NCBI RefSeq assembly: GCF_016879755.1
Contig: NZ_WOFU01000004.1
Location: 372,001 to 436,000, forward strand
Reading direction: 5' to 3'
Source of the DNA: Bacillus sp. B15-48
GTDB lineage: Bacteria > Bacillota > Bacilli > Bacillales > Cytobacillaceae
Length of the DNA stretch: 64,000 nucleotides
Shown here: positions 33,251 through 41,611 of the stretch, piece by piece
Numbering within the stretch: the first letter of the stretch is position 1
Layout of the letters: every line of letters starts with the position of its first letter
Position numbers and translations under genes: made by a program
The notes under the pieces: model-generated
Database searches by the model: none
What the model was told of the DNA's origin: nothing
Seen by the model: the letters and a program-made list of their open reading frames with translations, nothing else

Positions 33251-34791
33251 TTCTCTTCTCCCCTTGAAACGATGCCGGTTTGTGCTTGGATATAAAACTG
33301 CTTAAACTCTGTTAGTGACTGCGCCTGATTACGTGAAAAAATGGTTCCAAGATAAGCACCTAAGAAGCCAATCGGAATCGTGACAATTCCCGGATTATAT
33401 AAAGAAAATGGAGCTTCTTTTGCAATCCAACCATCCGTTGGATTCATGATGTAAGGGCCAAAGACGACGAAAAATAAAGAAGCAGCAAGACCGCTAAACA
33501 TGCCTGCAATTGCTCCAACCTCGGTAAATCGCTTCCAATAAATCGTCAACAATAATACAGGAAACATACTTGAGGCGGCGACAATAAACGTCATCGAAAC
33601 AAGAAAGGTGACGTTAATCGTCTCCAACCGTAACGAAAATAATGTAGAAACCAAGCCAATGGCAAATGCCGACCAACGCGCTGCTTTTAATTGCTCCTTC
33701 TCTGTTGATTTTCCTCTTCGCAAAATATGATGGAAAATATCATGGGAAAAAGCAGTGGTTGAGGAAATCACAAGGCCGGCGACAACCGCAACAATCGTTG
33801 TAAACGCAATCGCAGACACAAATGCCAACAAAAAGTCGCCTCCAACCGCTTTCGCGAGCAATGGTGCAGCTAAATTTCCAGTAGGGTCAGCTGCCATTAG
33901 CGAATCATATCCTAAAATTGCGACCGCCCCAAGTCCAAGGATAAGTGTCATAAAATAAAAAAGCCCAATAATCCATGTTGAGCTAATTAGCGACCGACGG
34001 ACCTCCAATGTATTTCGAACCGTTAATAGGCGAATTAATATATGAGGCAATCCTGCTGTCCCAAGCACTAATGCAAGTTGTAAAGACAGGAATTCTAGCG
34101 AATGATCAAATAGATTTCCAGGTAGGAAAAACTGTTCTCCAATTGGTGTCCCTGTTTTCACTCGGTCCATGAACGTAGCCAGATTCCAATTAAAATGGGC
34201 AAAAGTAATCAGTGACAATAGAAAGGTGCCTGACATAAGCAAGATGGTTTTCACAATCTGTACCCATGAAGTCGCAATCATCCCGCCCAAAACGACATAA
34301 ATCGTCATTAATCCGCCAATCACAATGACGGAAATCGAATAATCAATATTTAAAAGTAAGCGCAATAAAAATCCTGATGCAACAAGCTGTGGCATCATGT
34401 ACAGAATAGAAATCATAAATGTACAAATTGCCATAATTAAGCGCATTTTTTTACTAGGAAATCGCGAACAAATGACATCTCCAAGGGAATATTTCCCTAA
34501 GCGATGAACAGGTTCAGCGATTAAAAATAGCACAACGAGATATGAGACTAAAAAACCAATTGAATATAAGAAACCATCGAATCCCCGAAGGGCAATCATC
34601 CCGACGATTCCAAGAAACGAAGCGGCACTTATGAAATCCCCAGCAATCGCCATTCCATTCTGAAAACCAGTCAACGTCCCTGAAGCAATATAAAACCAAT
34701 TGGTCGTTTTGCTGCGCTTTGCTGCCCAATAAGTAATAATCAATGTACAGACAATAATATAGATGAAAAATAAAAAATAAGTGGGATTCAC
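33238..34791 (-). CDS. Second SSS-family monocarboxylate symporter (ActP-like)
   Basis: A 517-residue symporter paralogous to the one at 28696, with the same landmarks: NWFYIASGTLTGFQNGMAIA, AGDFISAASFLGIVGM, GTAGLPHILIRLLTVRN. I use the GTG at 34789-34791 behind GGAGGAAGG, which overlaps the DUF485 stop (GTGA). The longer upstream frame runs through the DUF485 gene and is rejected. It forms one transcript with the LytS/LytTR pair, so it could be the sensing carrier, the other copy being the regulated one. Confidence 0.87.
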   Translation of the reverse strand: MNPTYFLFFIYIIVCTLIITYWAAKRSKTTNWFYIASGTLTGFQNGMAIAGDFISAASFLGIVGMIALRGFDGFLYSIGFLVSYLVVLFLIAEPVHRLGKYSLGDVICSRFPSKKMRLIMAICTFMISILYMMPQLVASGFLLRLLLNIDYSISVIVIGGLMTIYVVLGGMIATSWVQIVKTILLMSGTFLLSLITFAHFNWNLATFMDRVKTGTPIGEQFFLPGNLFDHSLEFLSLQLALVLGTAGLPHILIRLLTVRNTLEVRRSLISSTWIIGLFYFMTLILGLGAVAILGYDSLMAADPTGNLAAPLLAKAVGGDFLLAFVSAIAFTTIVAVVAGLVISSTTAFSHDIFHHILRRGKSTEKEQLKAARWSAFAIGLVSTLFSLRLETINVTFLVSMTFIVAASSMFPVLLLTIYWKRFTEVGAIAGMFSGLAASLFFVVFGPYIMNPTDGWIAKEAPFSLYNPGIVTIPIGFLGAYLGTIFSRNQAQSLTEFKQFYIQAQTGIVSRGEEKWKA

Positions 34792-35063
34792 AATCCTTCC
34801 TCCCCAGTGATTTCTCCCATCTCTCGTTCGATTCTTTTCGCTGTTATGTGATAAAGCCAACAAAAGAACCATGTCATCGGCAATTGTAAAAATGCATATA
34901 CCCATGCCCAAGGAATCCCATAAAGAAAGCTTGGACGATTCATCACTTCAGGAATGAAAATCAACGATAAAGGAAGCAAAAAATAAAACAATAAGGCAAC
35001 CGACAAAAGAGCAGCAATCGAATGCATTTTCTTGCGAATTAACTGTAAAATTTGCTCTTCCAC
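34788..35063 (-). CDS. DUF485 membrane protein (partner of the second symporter)
   Basis: A 91-residue protein with two membrane helices and the DUF485 pattern FYFLLPLSLIFIPEV...GIPWAWVYAFLQLPMTWF. I choose the GTG at 35061-35063 (GGAGGAACTAAGG upstream). An open frame reaching 35120 has no ribosome binding site. First gene of the symporter-LytS-LytTR operon. Confidence 0.75.
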   Translation of the reverse strand: MEEQILQLIRKKMHSIAALLSVALLFYFLLPLSLIFIPEVMNRPSFLYGIPWAWVYAFLQLPMTWFFCWLYHITAKRIEREMGEITGEEGL

Positions 35064-35231
35064 CCTTAGTTCCTCCGTTCGGATAAATTCAGAAAATACA
35101 GTAAAAGAACATTCACTCAAATGTTACATATATTTTCTAAAATTGTAAAGTAGCTTCCAGTAAATGTCTTACTAGTTTAAGAGAGAAAACTACATCTCAC
35201 GAAACGACTGTGGGGTATGGTGTAAGGGATC

Positions 35232-36365
35232 TCAATCATTCTTGTTTCCTTTTTTCAAATCATTTAAGGAGTAAAACGTTCCTCGCCAATAAATTCCGCC
35301 TTGGATATAGGTTAAAATGGTTGCTCTAATAATTGTATAAAGAAATAGACTTGCAGTGATTGGGAAAGCAGCAAAAGTCAGTAAAGGGAATTTTGTTTCT
35401 TTTTTCAACACTAAATAATAAGTGATGAATATGAGCACAATTGCGACAAGACTGTATAAGCGAATCGCTGCGGTTCCAAACAGCAACAACCAAAACGGAA
35501 GAATTTGGGAGATGAAAATGCCTCCAATGGCAAATAGGACCATTGAAAGCCGATAATGCAACCCGGCAAACGTGTTTTTCTCGAGGCCGCGGATGGCTTC
35601 TGAAAGGTTGTTGTACCATATAACTTCCACAAAGTTTAATGCCTCTGCCAGATGTTGTCTGAATCCAGCTTTTTTAATTCTTAACGCTAGCTGAAGGTCA
35701 TCATCTGGGCGCATTGCCAAACTTTTATGGGTGCCAATGGAAACATAAGCTTCCCTTTTCACTAAATTAAAGGCTCCAATCGAAACGCTTTGTTTCGAGT
35801 TAGCTGAGTTCGTTACCCAAGGACGCTTAAAATAATTAAAGCCAAATAAAAAGAATGAAATAAATGCTTGCAACCAGAAACCGTTCCCAGTGATATTTGG
35901 CATAACCGATAGATGGTCTACTTCATTTTGGTTAGCGTAAGAAATCGCTTTTTTAAATGCATGTTTATCGTATAAAATATCGCCATCCGTGAATAGTAGC
36001 CACTCCCCTTTTGCTTCTTGAAACCCCTTGTATAATGCGTGATTTTTCCCTAACCAGCCGGAAGGTAACTCATCAATATGGATGACTTGGAGACGAGGCT
36101 CTACCAGCAAAAGCTCAGTAATGATTTCACCTGTTTGGTCAGTCGAACGATCGTTGACCACAATCCATTCGATATTTTTGTACGTTTGCGCGAACTGGCT
36201 CAAAAGGCTGGCTTTTATTTGTTCCTCTTCATTTTTAGCTGCGACAATGACACTGATTAATTCGTTGTTATGAGAGTTGAATGGTTGATCAAGAGATTTA
36301 ATCTTCTTCAATCCCACCGCAGTATCCACCGCGACGAACAGCCAAAATAGGCAAGTAACTAGCAA
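35232..36365 (-). CDS. Family 2 glycosyltransferase, membrane-bound (start region frameshifted?)
   Basis: About 377 residues. An N-terminal hydrophobic segment is followed by the GT-A fold: ISVIVAAKNEEEQIKASLLS, IEWIVVNDRSTDQTGEI, the DxD in LLFTDGDILYD, an acceptor-side motif MRPDDDLQLALRIK, then four C-terminal helices. The layout resembles CrtQ/HpnB-type enzymes that glycosylate membrane lipids or carotenoids, but no carotenoid genes are nearby. The strong site GGGAGG with ATG at ~36382 is out of frame with the rest. One extra A (ATGAAAATCGAG) would restore MKIEILLLVTC. The listed TTG start is a fallback. Confidence 0.75.
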   Translation of the reverse strand: MLVTCLFWLFVAVDTAVGLKKIKSLDQPFNSHNNELISVIVAAKNEEEQIKASLLSQFAQTYKNIEWIVVNDRSTDQTGEIITELLLVEPRLQVIHIDELPSGWLGKNHALYKGFQEAKGEWLLFTDGDILYDKHAFKKAISYANQNEVDHLSVMPNITGNGFWLQAFISFFLFGFNYFKRPWVTNSANSKQSVSIGAFNLVKREAYVSIGTHKSLAMRPDDDLQLALRIKKAGFRQHLAEALNFVEVIWYNNLSEAIRGLEKNTFAGLHYRLSMVLFAIGGIFISQILPFWLLLFGTAAIRLYSLVAIVLIFITYYLVLKKETKFPLLTFAAFPITASLFLYTIIRATILTYIQGGIYWRGTFYSLNDLKKGNKND

Positions 36366-36471
36366 TAAGATCTCGATTTCATTTTCCTCCCTTTACACGA
36401 ATTTTAACTTGTTATACCACAAGTGACTAAAAAACTTAATATCAAAAATAGGAGCAATCCAAGTCGACCAA

Positions 36472-36661
36472 TCAATGAGCAGACTCCAAAATTCCCTTTC
36501 TTTTTTTCTTCATTTTTGAAAGTTCAAACTTTAAGTCATCCCTCTGCTCTAATAATTTCGAGACTAACTTGGAAACATCTCCTTCTGTTTTAATTGCTTG
36601 ATAGGATTCCGAAATTTTCCCATGGACAATCGTGAATATCTTTATTTACATCAGAGAACAT
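36472..36661 (-). pseudogene. Small helical protein gene with a frameshift
   Basis: AAGGAGAG and ATG (36659-36661) open MFSDVNKDIHDCPWENFGIL, which soon stops. From the same place a +1 frame continues KISESYQAIKTEGDVSKLV and LLEQRDDLKFELSKMKKK to a TGA at 36472. Together they would make a ~63-residue coiled-coil-like protein. The 190-nt length confirms a single-base frameshift. Confidence 0.5.
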
Positions 36662-36933
36662 GATGCTCTCTCCTTGGATTAGACTATACATTATCTATAG
36701 GATAACATAGGTAAATTGGACAAACATATCCATCTACATAGACGGCAAAACTACACAAACATAATGTGACCATCATATTTCTATTTTTTTTCAGGAGCAT
36801 AGTCTGTTAATAATGCAATGATGATGAAAGCGAAAATAAGCAGGTTCAGGTGAAAACGGTTAAATTTACTTGTACTAATAAATTCTGTTACCGTCGATCT
36901 GTTTTCTCAATATATCCCCCCTTACCAACCTTA

Positions 36934-37089
36934 GGTCGTGGTGATTGGCAAATTCACCTCGAAACAAACAGCGAAATGTGGAGTGACGAAACAAAATTTT
37001 ACCTCGTTAATACATTAACTGCTTATGAAAGCGCCGGAAAAGTCTTCCATAAAACATGGAAAGCCGAAATTGAGCGAGATCATCTATAA
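36934..37089 (+). pseudogene. C-terminal relic of a CocE/NonD-type hydrolase
   Basis: About 50 codons read GDWQIHLETNSEMWSDET, FYLVNTLTAYES, VFHKTWKAEIERDHL. This is the C-terminal end of CocE/NonD (X-Pro dipeptidyl-peptidase-like) hydrolases, whose last residues run WEKxIPRDLL. The catalytic alpha/beta-hydrolase part is absent, and the upstream codons have no homology. A REP-like hairpin follows the stop codon by 6 bp. Confidence 0.55.
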
Positions 37090-37094
37090 GAAAG

Positions 37095-37122
37095 ACAGAC
37101 ACCGGGATAGTTCCGGTGTCTC
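37095..37122 (+). repeat. REP-like single hairpin after a stop codon
   Basis: GACACCGG-GATAGTT-CCGGTGTC, an 8-bp perfect stem followed by TCTTTATTTG. Same core as 4857-4883. It sits 6 bp past the stop of the hydrolase relic and could act as its terminator. Confidence 0.6.
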
Positions 37123-37337
37123 TTTATTTGTTCACCCCTAGTGAACGCCAGAAGCCCCCATCAATTCTTCTTAAACAATCTGGAGTTATTCCCCATTATC
37201 AATACTTTTTACCTCCTCTAAAACCATGTAAGGTTTCCCCACAATTTATTATCTAGTTCAATGATTATGGTCGAGCGGAAAGCGACTGCTCCATATGTTA
37301 AAATGATGACAACGCTGGAAACCTTCTGGAGGTAACG

Positions 37338-37820
37338 ATGATTTGGAAATGGCTAACTGTTAATGTCTTGACCGTTTTAATTATTCTCGTTTGGAGTCAA
37401 ATTCAAGGCTATGAATCAAATAATGTACTACTTGGTAAACTTCTCGCACAAATGGCTTTTATCCTATTTTTAATCAACTTAAATATGTATTTTGTGTTTT
37501 TGATGATCCGTAAAAGTAAAATTAGACAAGTTAAAGTGAAGTTGGCGAAAATCTCGAAAAGAATGATGAAGTATCATATTCCGATTGCAATGACTGCAAC
37601 AGGACTTATTCTTTTTCATGCTGGAATCATGATCAATGCTTATTGGGGAAATCTCTATAACATGAAATTAACCAGTGGCTACCTTGGATTCGTGTTATTA
37701 GCGATTTTATTATTTAGTGGACTTTTAAGGAGAAGGAAAGCAACAGGAAAAAGGCGGAAGTTTCATTACGTGATGGCATTTGTCTTTTTTGCCATCGTTT
37801 TGATTCATATCTTTTTATAA
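37338..37820 (+). CDS. Four-helix membrane protein with paired histidines (possible heme-b type)
   Basis: A 160-residue protein with four membrane helices. Helix 3 begins YHIPIAMTATGLILFHAG and helix 4 region HYVMAFVFFAIVLIHIF. So two helices each carry two His about 13 residues apart, the spacing used for bis-His heme ligation in ferric reductase and cytochrome b561-like proteins. The ATG follows GGAGG by 5 nt. The family is not certain. Redox function is inference from the His pattern. Confidence 0.6.
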   Translation: MIWKWLTVNVLTVLIILVWSQIQGYESNNVLLGKLLAQMAFILFLINLNMYFVFLMIRKSKIRQVKVKLAKISKRMMKYHIPIAMTATGLILFHAGIMINAYWGNLYNMKLTSGYLGFVLLAILLFSGLLRRRKATGKRRKFHYVMAFVFFAIVLIHIFL

Positions 37821-38007
37821 TGAAAAACCACCCTTGCGAATTTGGCTTGTTATGTAAAGGAAAAGCTTTAACAAAAAATTCGAGCAATAAAAACCTTTAA
37901 TAGCCTCGATCCCATTTTCGCTACCGAAACCGCTCGCTATATGTCCGCCATACGGTGCGGACCAATATCGACCATTTGGGCTGGATCTCCAACTTTCACT
38001 TTTTCCG

Positions 38008-38092
38008 CTCTTTCTCCAATATACGCCCATTGGCATACCGATTTAATCACCTTCTTTAAGAGGTGAACTGTTTGACGAGGGTTCTCGCCTAA
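38008..38092 (+). mobile_element. Second copy of the IS605-like relic segment
   Basis: CCAATATACGCCCATTGGCA, ACCGATTTAATCACC and AAGAGGTGAACTGTTTGACG match 4052-4124 on the opposite strand. It ends GAGGGTTCTCGCCTA, identical to the outer end of the first relic (minus strand at ~3757-3772). So this copy joins both ends with the interior deleted. The flanking plus-strand ~180 bp upstream are unassigned. Confidence 0.45.
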
Positions 38093-38161
38093 TCACTAAA
38101 ACCATATTAATTTCCTCTTTCTCGTTAAATTTAACCATGACTTGGCATGGTGGAAAAATGG

Positions 38162-38203
38162 AAAGCCCGTAAGAAATGAACATTCCTTCCGGGCTTTTTA
38201 GCA
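38162..38203. terminator. Hairpin terminator downstream of the phosphatase gene
   Basis: AAAGCCCG (38162-38169) and CGGGCTTT (38190-38197) pair across a 20-nt loop, with T-runs on both sides (GGGCTTTTTAG plus strand, CCATTTTTCC minus strand). Confidence 0.65.
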
Positions 38204-38227
38204 GAAATTCAACCGATTCCTAATCTA

Positions 38228-39010
38228 TTAACCTAAACAAAAGTCTTTGATTCTTTTTCTAATTTCTGTTGTAATCCCATACTCCTGTAAAAGATAATTC
38301 TCGATATCACCATAATGATGCAAGATTGAATTCATTGCCGCAGTTACATAATCTGGCTTCAAAAGGAACCCATGTTTAAATTGATTCAATTCATCCTCGC
38401 TCACATGTGGAGCGACTTTCATAAAAATCTTATGATAAAAAGGTTCTAATAATTGGTTTGATAAAAGATAATCATCTAAAATCTTGTCAAAAGGAACTCC
38501 AAGTGTCATTTGGATAATCATTGCTCCCACACCGGTTCGATCACGTCCTAATGAACAATGATGAATCAGCGGCAAATGTACTTCTGGGATTTTCAACTTT
38601 TCCATCAATCGTTTATAAGCTGGATTTTTTATCGCCATTGCCCCATAAGAATTGAGGAACCTTTCGTTTGTAAATTGCAGATAATAATCTTTTGTTTTTT
38701 CAGGATTATAATTGGTGATATTTTCCGCCACTGAAGCAGAATACCGTTCGTATACTGCCTGACCAATCACAGGGTCCGGTTTGAGTTTAGCTTCCGCCTG
38801 TCTACGATAATCAAAAATACTTTTTATCGCTAAAGAGTCTAGGAAGCTTTTATCCTCTCTTGTTAGCCTTGATAATTCTCCTGAGCGAAACAGAATTTTT
38901 TGTTTAATCCTTCCCCCCTCACTCGTTTCTAATCCGCCCATATCACGAAAGTTAATTCCACCTTCTAAAGGAAGAATATATTCAGTTGCTTTTTCCACCA
39001 CGACCTTCAC
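38228..39010 (-). CDS. Tyrosine-protein phosphatase (PTP-like, Y_phosphatase3 family)
   Basis: A 260-residue protein. N-terminal NFRDMGGL is typical of the family. The P-loop is HHCSLGRDRTGVGAMI (C-x5-R), with the nucleophile Cys and Arg present. C-terminal segments LLSNQLLEPFYHKIF and AAMNSILHHYGDIENYLL match the conserved helical end. It dephosphorylates tyrosine or phosphoinositides in relatives. The start is ambiguous among three GTG codons at 38999-39010, near GGAAGGTGAAGG. Confidence 0.82.
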   Translation of the reverse strand: MKVVVEKATEYILPLEGGINFRDMGGLETSEGGRIKQKILFRSGELSRLTREDKSFLDSLAIKSIFDYRRQAEAKLKPDPVIGQAVYERYSASVAENITNYNPEKTKDYYLQFTNERFLNSYGAMAIKNPAYKRLMEKLKIPEVHLPLIHHCSLGRDRTGVGAMIIQMTLGVPFDKILDDYLLSNQLLEPFYHKIFMKVAPHVSEDELNQFKHGFLLKPDYVTAAMNSILHHYGDIENYLLQEYGITTEIRKRIKDFCLG

Positions 39011-39300
39011 CTTCCTATTTTTCCTGGATAATCATCTGATAGTCAATCCCTAGTCTTGCGGTGACTCCCGGTCTAAAGCCTTCATGACCACATCGGTCTC
39101 TTTTATAAGTCGTCTGATCATAAGCTGATTTTCGTGATCTTTCAAAAATGAAGAACAACTAAATAGTTAGTTGAACGACCAGTACATTTAACTATTTCTT
39201 TTGCATCAAAGAAAGTCTGTTTTTAGCATTAATAGTAACAATTTTCAGAAAATATCTCAACAACTAAATACTTGTCCCTTCCCTTTCAAAGCTCATTCAT
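39011..39300. other. Intergenic stretch with a possible gene fragment
   Basis: The minus strand at about 39015-39145 has an open end reading RCGHEGFRPGVTARLGIDYQ and a stop, without a start or recognisable family. Otherwise nothing is visible. Confidence 0.3.
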
Positions 39301-39328
39301 TTGAAATAAAAAAAGAATCTGTTATAAT
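39301..39328 (+). promoter_or_regulatory. Candidate sigma-A promoter of the MFS gene
   Basis: TTGAAA (39301-39306), 16-nt spacer, TATAAT (39323-39328). Transcription would start ~100 nt before the MFS start codon. Confidence 0.6.
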
Positions 39329-39438
39329 ACACATTAGTTACGCAAATCGACTGAATGTTCTGATTATAATTTCAATCCATTTCCTTAAGCAGGGTTTGAA
39401 ATTTTTTTCAAATTCGATGAATGGGGTAGAGTCTAACA

Positions 39439-40656
39439 ATGAATAGAACGAAAGAAAGACTGTGGACGAAAGATTTCTTATTGTTTTCGGTGAGCGCCTT
39501 CTTTGTCGGACTTATCTTTCTGTTAACTATGACGACGGTAGCGGAATACGTCTTATCCAAATTCGATGCAACGAATAGCAGTGCTGGGCTTGCTGCAGGG
39601 ATTTTCGTTATTGGCGTGATTATTTCCCGTTTGTTTACCGGAAAATATCTTGATATTATCGGGCGTAAAAAACTCCTTATTACTGGAGTTATTTTCTCCT
39701 TCATAATCTCTTTGCTTTACTTTCCTGCAGAAAGTTTAAATTTTCTTATTATGGTCCGCTTTTTACACGGGCTCGTTATCGGATTAGTTCTGACTGTACT
39801 ACAAACAGCTGTCCTAGATATTATTCCCAAAGCGCGAAAAGGAGAAGGGATTAGTTATTTTTCACTCGGTTTCATCCTAGCATCAGCCTTTGGACCGTTT
39901 CTTGGGGTAGTGATCATGCAATACGCAAACATCATTACGATTTTTATTCTCGTTACAATCGTATCAGGTTTGAATATAATCCTTGTCTTTCTAATAAATA
40001 TAAAAGAAACTCATATCACTAAAGAACAACTCAATGAATTAAAAGGATTCCATGTTAAAGATTTTTTCGATAAGACCGCAATTCCAATCTCCTTAATCAT
40101 GTTTATTAATGCGTTTGCGTACTCAGGGATTCTATCCTTTCTTGCCTCATATTCGAAAGAAATTCAGTTAATGTCCGCTGCTAGTTTCTTTTTTATTATC
40201 TATTCGATTGCCGTCTTTTTATCTAGACCGACTACAGGCAAATTACTTGATACAAAAGGGGATAATATTGTCTTCTATCCCGCCATTCTTTCCCTATCTG
40301 TAGGGCTGATTGTCCTAAGTCAGGCTACGCATGGGGTTGTGCTCCTTATAGGTGCTGCGCTCATTGGTTTCGGTTATGGAAATTTACTATCCGCCGGGCA
40401 AGCAATTGTGACGAAAAACACGCCAAATCATCGAGTTGGGGTTGCAACCACCACTTACTTTTTTGGCATTGAAATCGCAATTGGCATCGGTCCAACTTTT
40501 CTAGGTTTTTTTGTTTCCGCCTTCGGTTTTCGTAGTATGTACTTGATACTCGGAATCACCGTCTTTTTTAGCCTTATCTTGTATTATTTCGTCCATGGAA
40601 AAAACCAATCATACGAAAAACCGGTGTCCCAAACTAGCGAACATAATAGTGTTTAA
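39439..40656 (+). CDS. Major facilitator superfamily transporter
   Basis: A 405-residue, 12-helix MFS protein. Motif A lies between helices 2 and 3 (SRLFTGKYLDIIGRKKLL), and a related motif in the second half (LSRPTTGKLLDTKGDN). The profile fits drug or metabolite efflux permeases of the YwoG/YfkF-like group, but substrate cannot be told. It is monocistronic, with its own promoter and a strong hairpin after the stop. Confidence 0.85.
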   Translation: MNRTKERLWTKDFLLFSVSAFFVGLIFLLTMTTVAEYVLSKFDATNSSAGLAAGIFVIGVIISRLFTGKYLDIIGRKKLLITGVIFSFIISLLYFPAESLNFLIMVRFLHGLVIGLVLTVLQTAVLDIIPKARKGEGISYFSLGFILASAFGPFLGVVIMQYANIITIFILVTIVSGLNIILVFLINIKETHITKEQLNELKGFHVKDFFDKTAIPISLIMFINAFAYSGILSFLASYSKEIQLMSAASFFFIIYSIAVFLSRPTTGKLLDTKGDNIVFYPAILSLSVGLIVLSQATHGVVLLIGAALIGFGYGNLLSAGQAIVTKNTPNHRVGVATTTYFFGIEIAIGIGPTFLGFFVSAFGFRSMYLILGITVFFSLILYYFVHGKNQSYEKPVSQTSEHNSV

Positions 40657-40697
40657 TGAGGTAAGGCAAGAAAATAACTGATATTGTAGAAATATAT

Positions 40698-40729
40698 AGA
40701 AACCGCTGCAGCAGTCTGCAGCGGTTTCT
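40698..40729. terminator. Strong hairpin between convergent genes
   Basis: AGAAACCGCTGCA (40698-40710) and TGCAGCGGTTTCT (40717-40729), 13-bp perfect stem, 6-nt loop, between the convergent MFS and solute-binding-like genes. The U-tract is short. Confidence 0.65.
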
Positions 40730-40762
40730 AATCGTCATTAAGTGTTACATAATCAAACAGTT

Positions 40763-41551
40763 CTATCCTTCCAATGATTCTACCAAGTTTTTAAAATAGT
40801 TGGCGGCTGAAAGCATGTGCGAACCGTACCAAAACATTTCACCTTCAATATTAACGGCTTTGACATTTGGCATCATCGCCGTAAATTCAGCTTGATGTTG
40901 TTGTTTAAACGGATACGGTTCCGAAGCAAGAAACACATAGTCTAAATCGGCTTTTTGAAAATCCTCTTCGGTGATAACTGGATATCTGCCGTTGAGGTTT
41001 GTAAATGGATTAATGAGGCCCATTCTTTCTAAAACGGACTGAATATATGTATCTTTTCCTACCACCATATATGGTTTCTTCCAGATTACATAGGCTGCTC
41101 GTTTTGCTTGCACTTGCGGTATTTTGGCAAATTGTCCTTTTATTTGTGCAACCAAATTGTCTGCTTGCTCTTTCCGATCGGTCAACTCGCCCAGTTCTAA
41201 CATCATTTCATATGCATCTGAAATCGATTGCACATCAGCTACATACACAGGAAAATCCTTTTCAAGACTTTCCACAATCTCCTTTGTGTTTTCTTCCTTT
41301 TCAGCGATAATCAAATCAGGCTTGATTTCGTGAATGACTTCTTCCTTAATCTGTTTTGTTCCACCCACTTTTGTTACTGCCTTTACTTTGTCTTCTGGAA
41401 GAATACAATACCTCGTTATCCCTTTCATTTCGTTTTCTAATTGCAGAGCAAATAAAGTTTCAGTAATTCCTGGACAGATTGAAACAATTTTTTTCGGTGG
41501 ATACTGATATTCTATTACTCTTCCAAGGCGATCTTCTGCCTTTTTAAGCAT
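40763..41551 (-). CDS. BtuF/FhuD-like solute-binding-fold protein without signal peptide
   Basis: A 262-residue helical-backbone metal-receptor fold (PF01497): IVSICPGITETLFALQLE, KPDLIIAEKEENT, a long connecting helix, YVIWKKPYMVVGKDTYIQSV and FQKADLDYVFLASEPYPF. Unlike the lipoprotein at 4928 it has no signal peptide or lipobox, so it should stay in the cytoplasm. No permease or ATPase is adjacent. The start is ATG 41549-41551 behind AAAGGGAGGGG. It may bind cobalamin, corrinoid or metal chelate inside the cell. This is unproven. Confidence 0.75.
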   Translation of the reverse strand: MLKKAEDRLGRVIEYQYPPKKIVSICPGITETLFALQLENEMKGITRYCILPEDKVKAVTKVGGTKQIKEEVIHEIKPDLIIAEKEENTKEIVESLEKDFPVYVADVQSISDAYEMMLELGELTDRKEQADNLVAQIKGQFAKIPQVQAKRAAYVIWKKPYMVVGKDTYIQSVLERMGLINPFTNLNGRYPVITEEDFQKADLDYVFLASEPYPFKQQHQAEFTAMMPNVKAVNIEGEMFWYGSHMLSAANYFKNLVESLEG

Positions 41552-41611
41552 CCGTATTCCCCTCCCTTTTATAAGATTCATAATGTTTTATACAATTTAG
41601 TTTACCATAAA

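Noticed and set aside
36790-36910. Minus-strand short hydrophobic frame LLIFAFIIIALLTDYAPEKK
   Set aside because: No start codon or ribosome binding site; could be a fragment but cannot be supported.
37815-38036. Minus-strand open frame of 73 codons
   Set aside because: Overlaps the IS605-like relic; no recognisable protein and no ribosome binding site.
39015-39145. C-terminal gene fragment reading GFRPGVTARLGIDYQ
   Set aside because: Open only at its end, no start and no family recognised; noted within the intergenic entry only.
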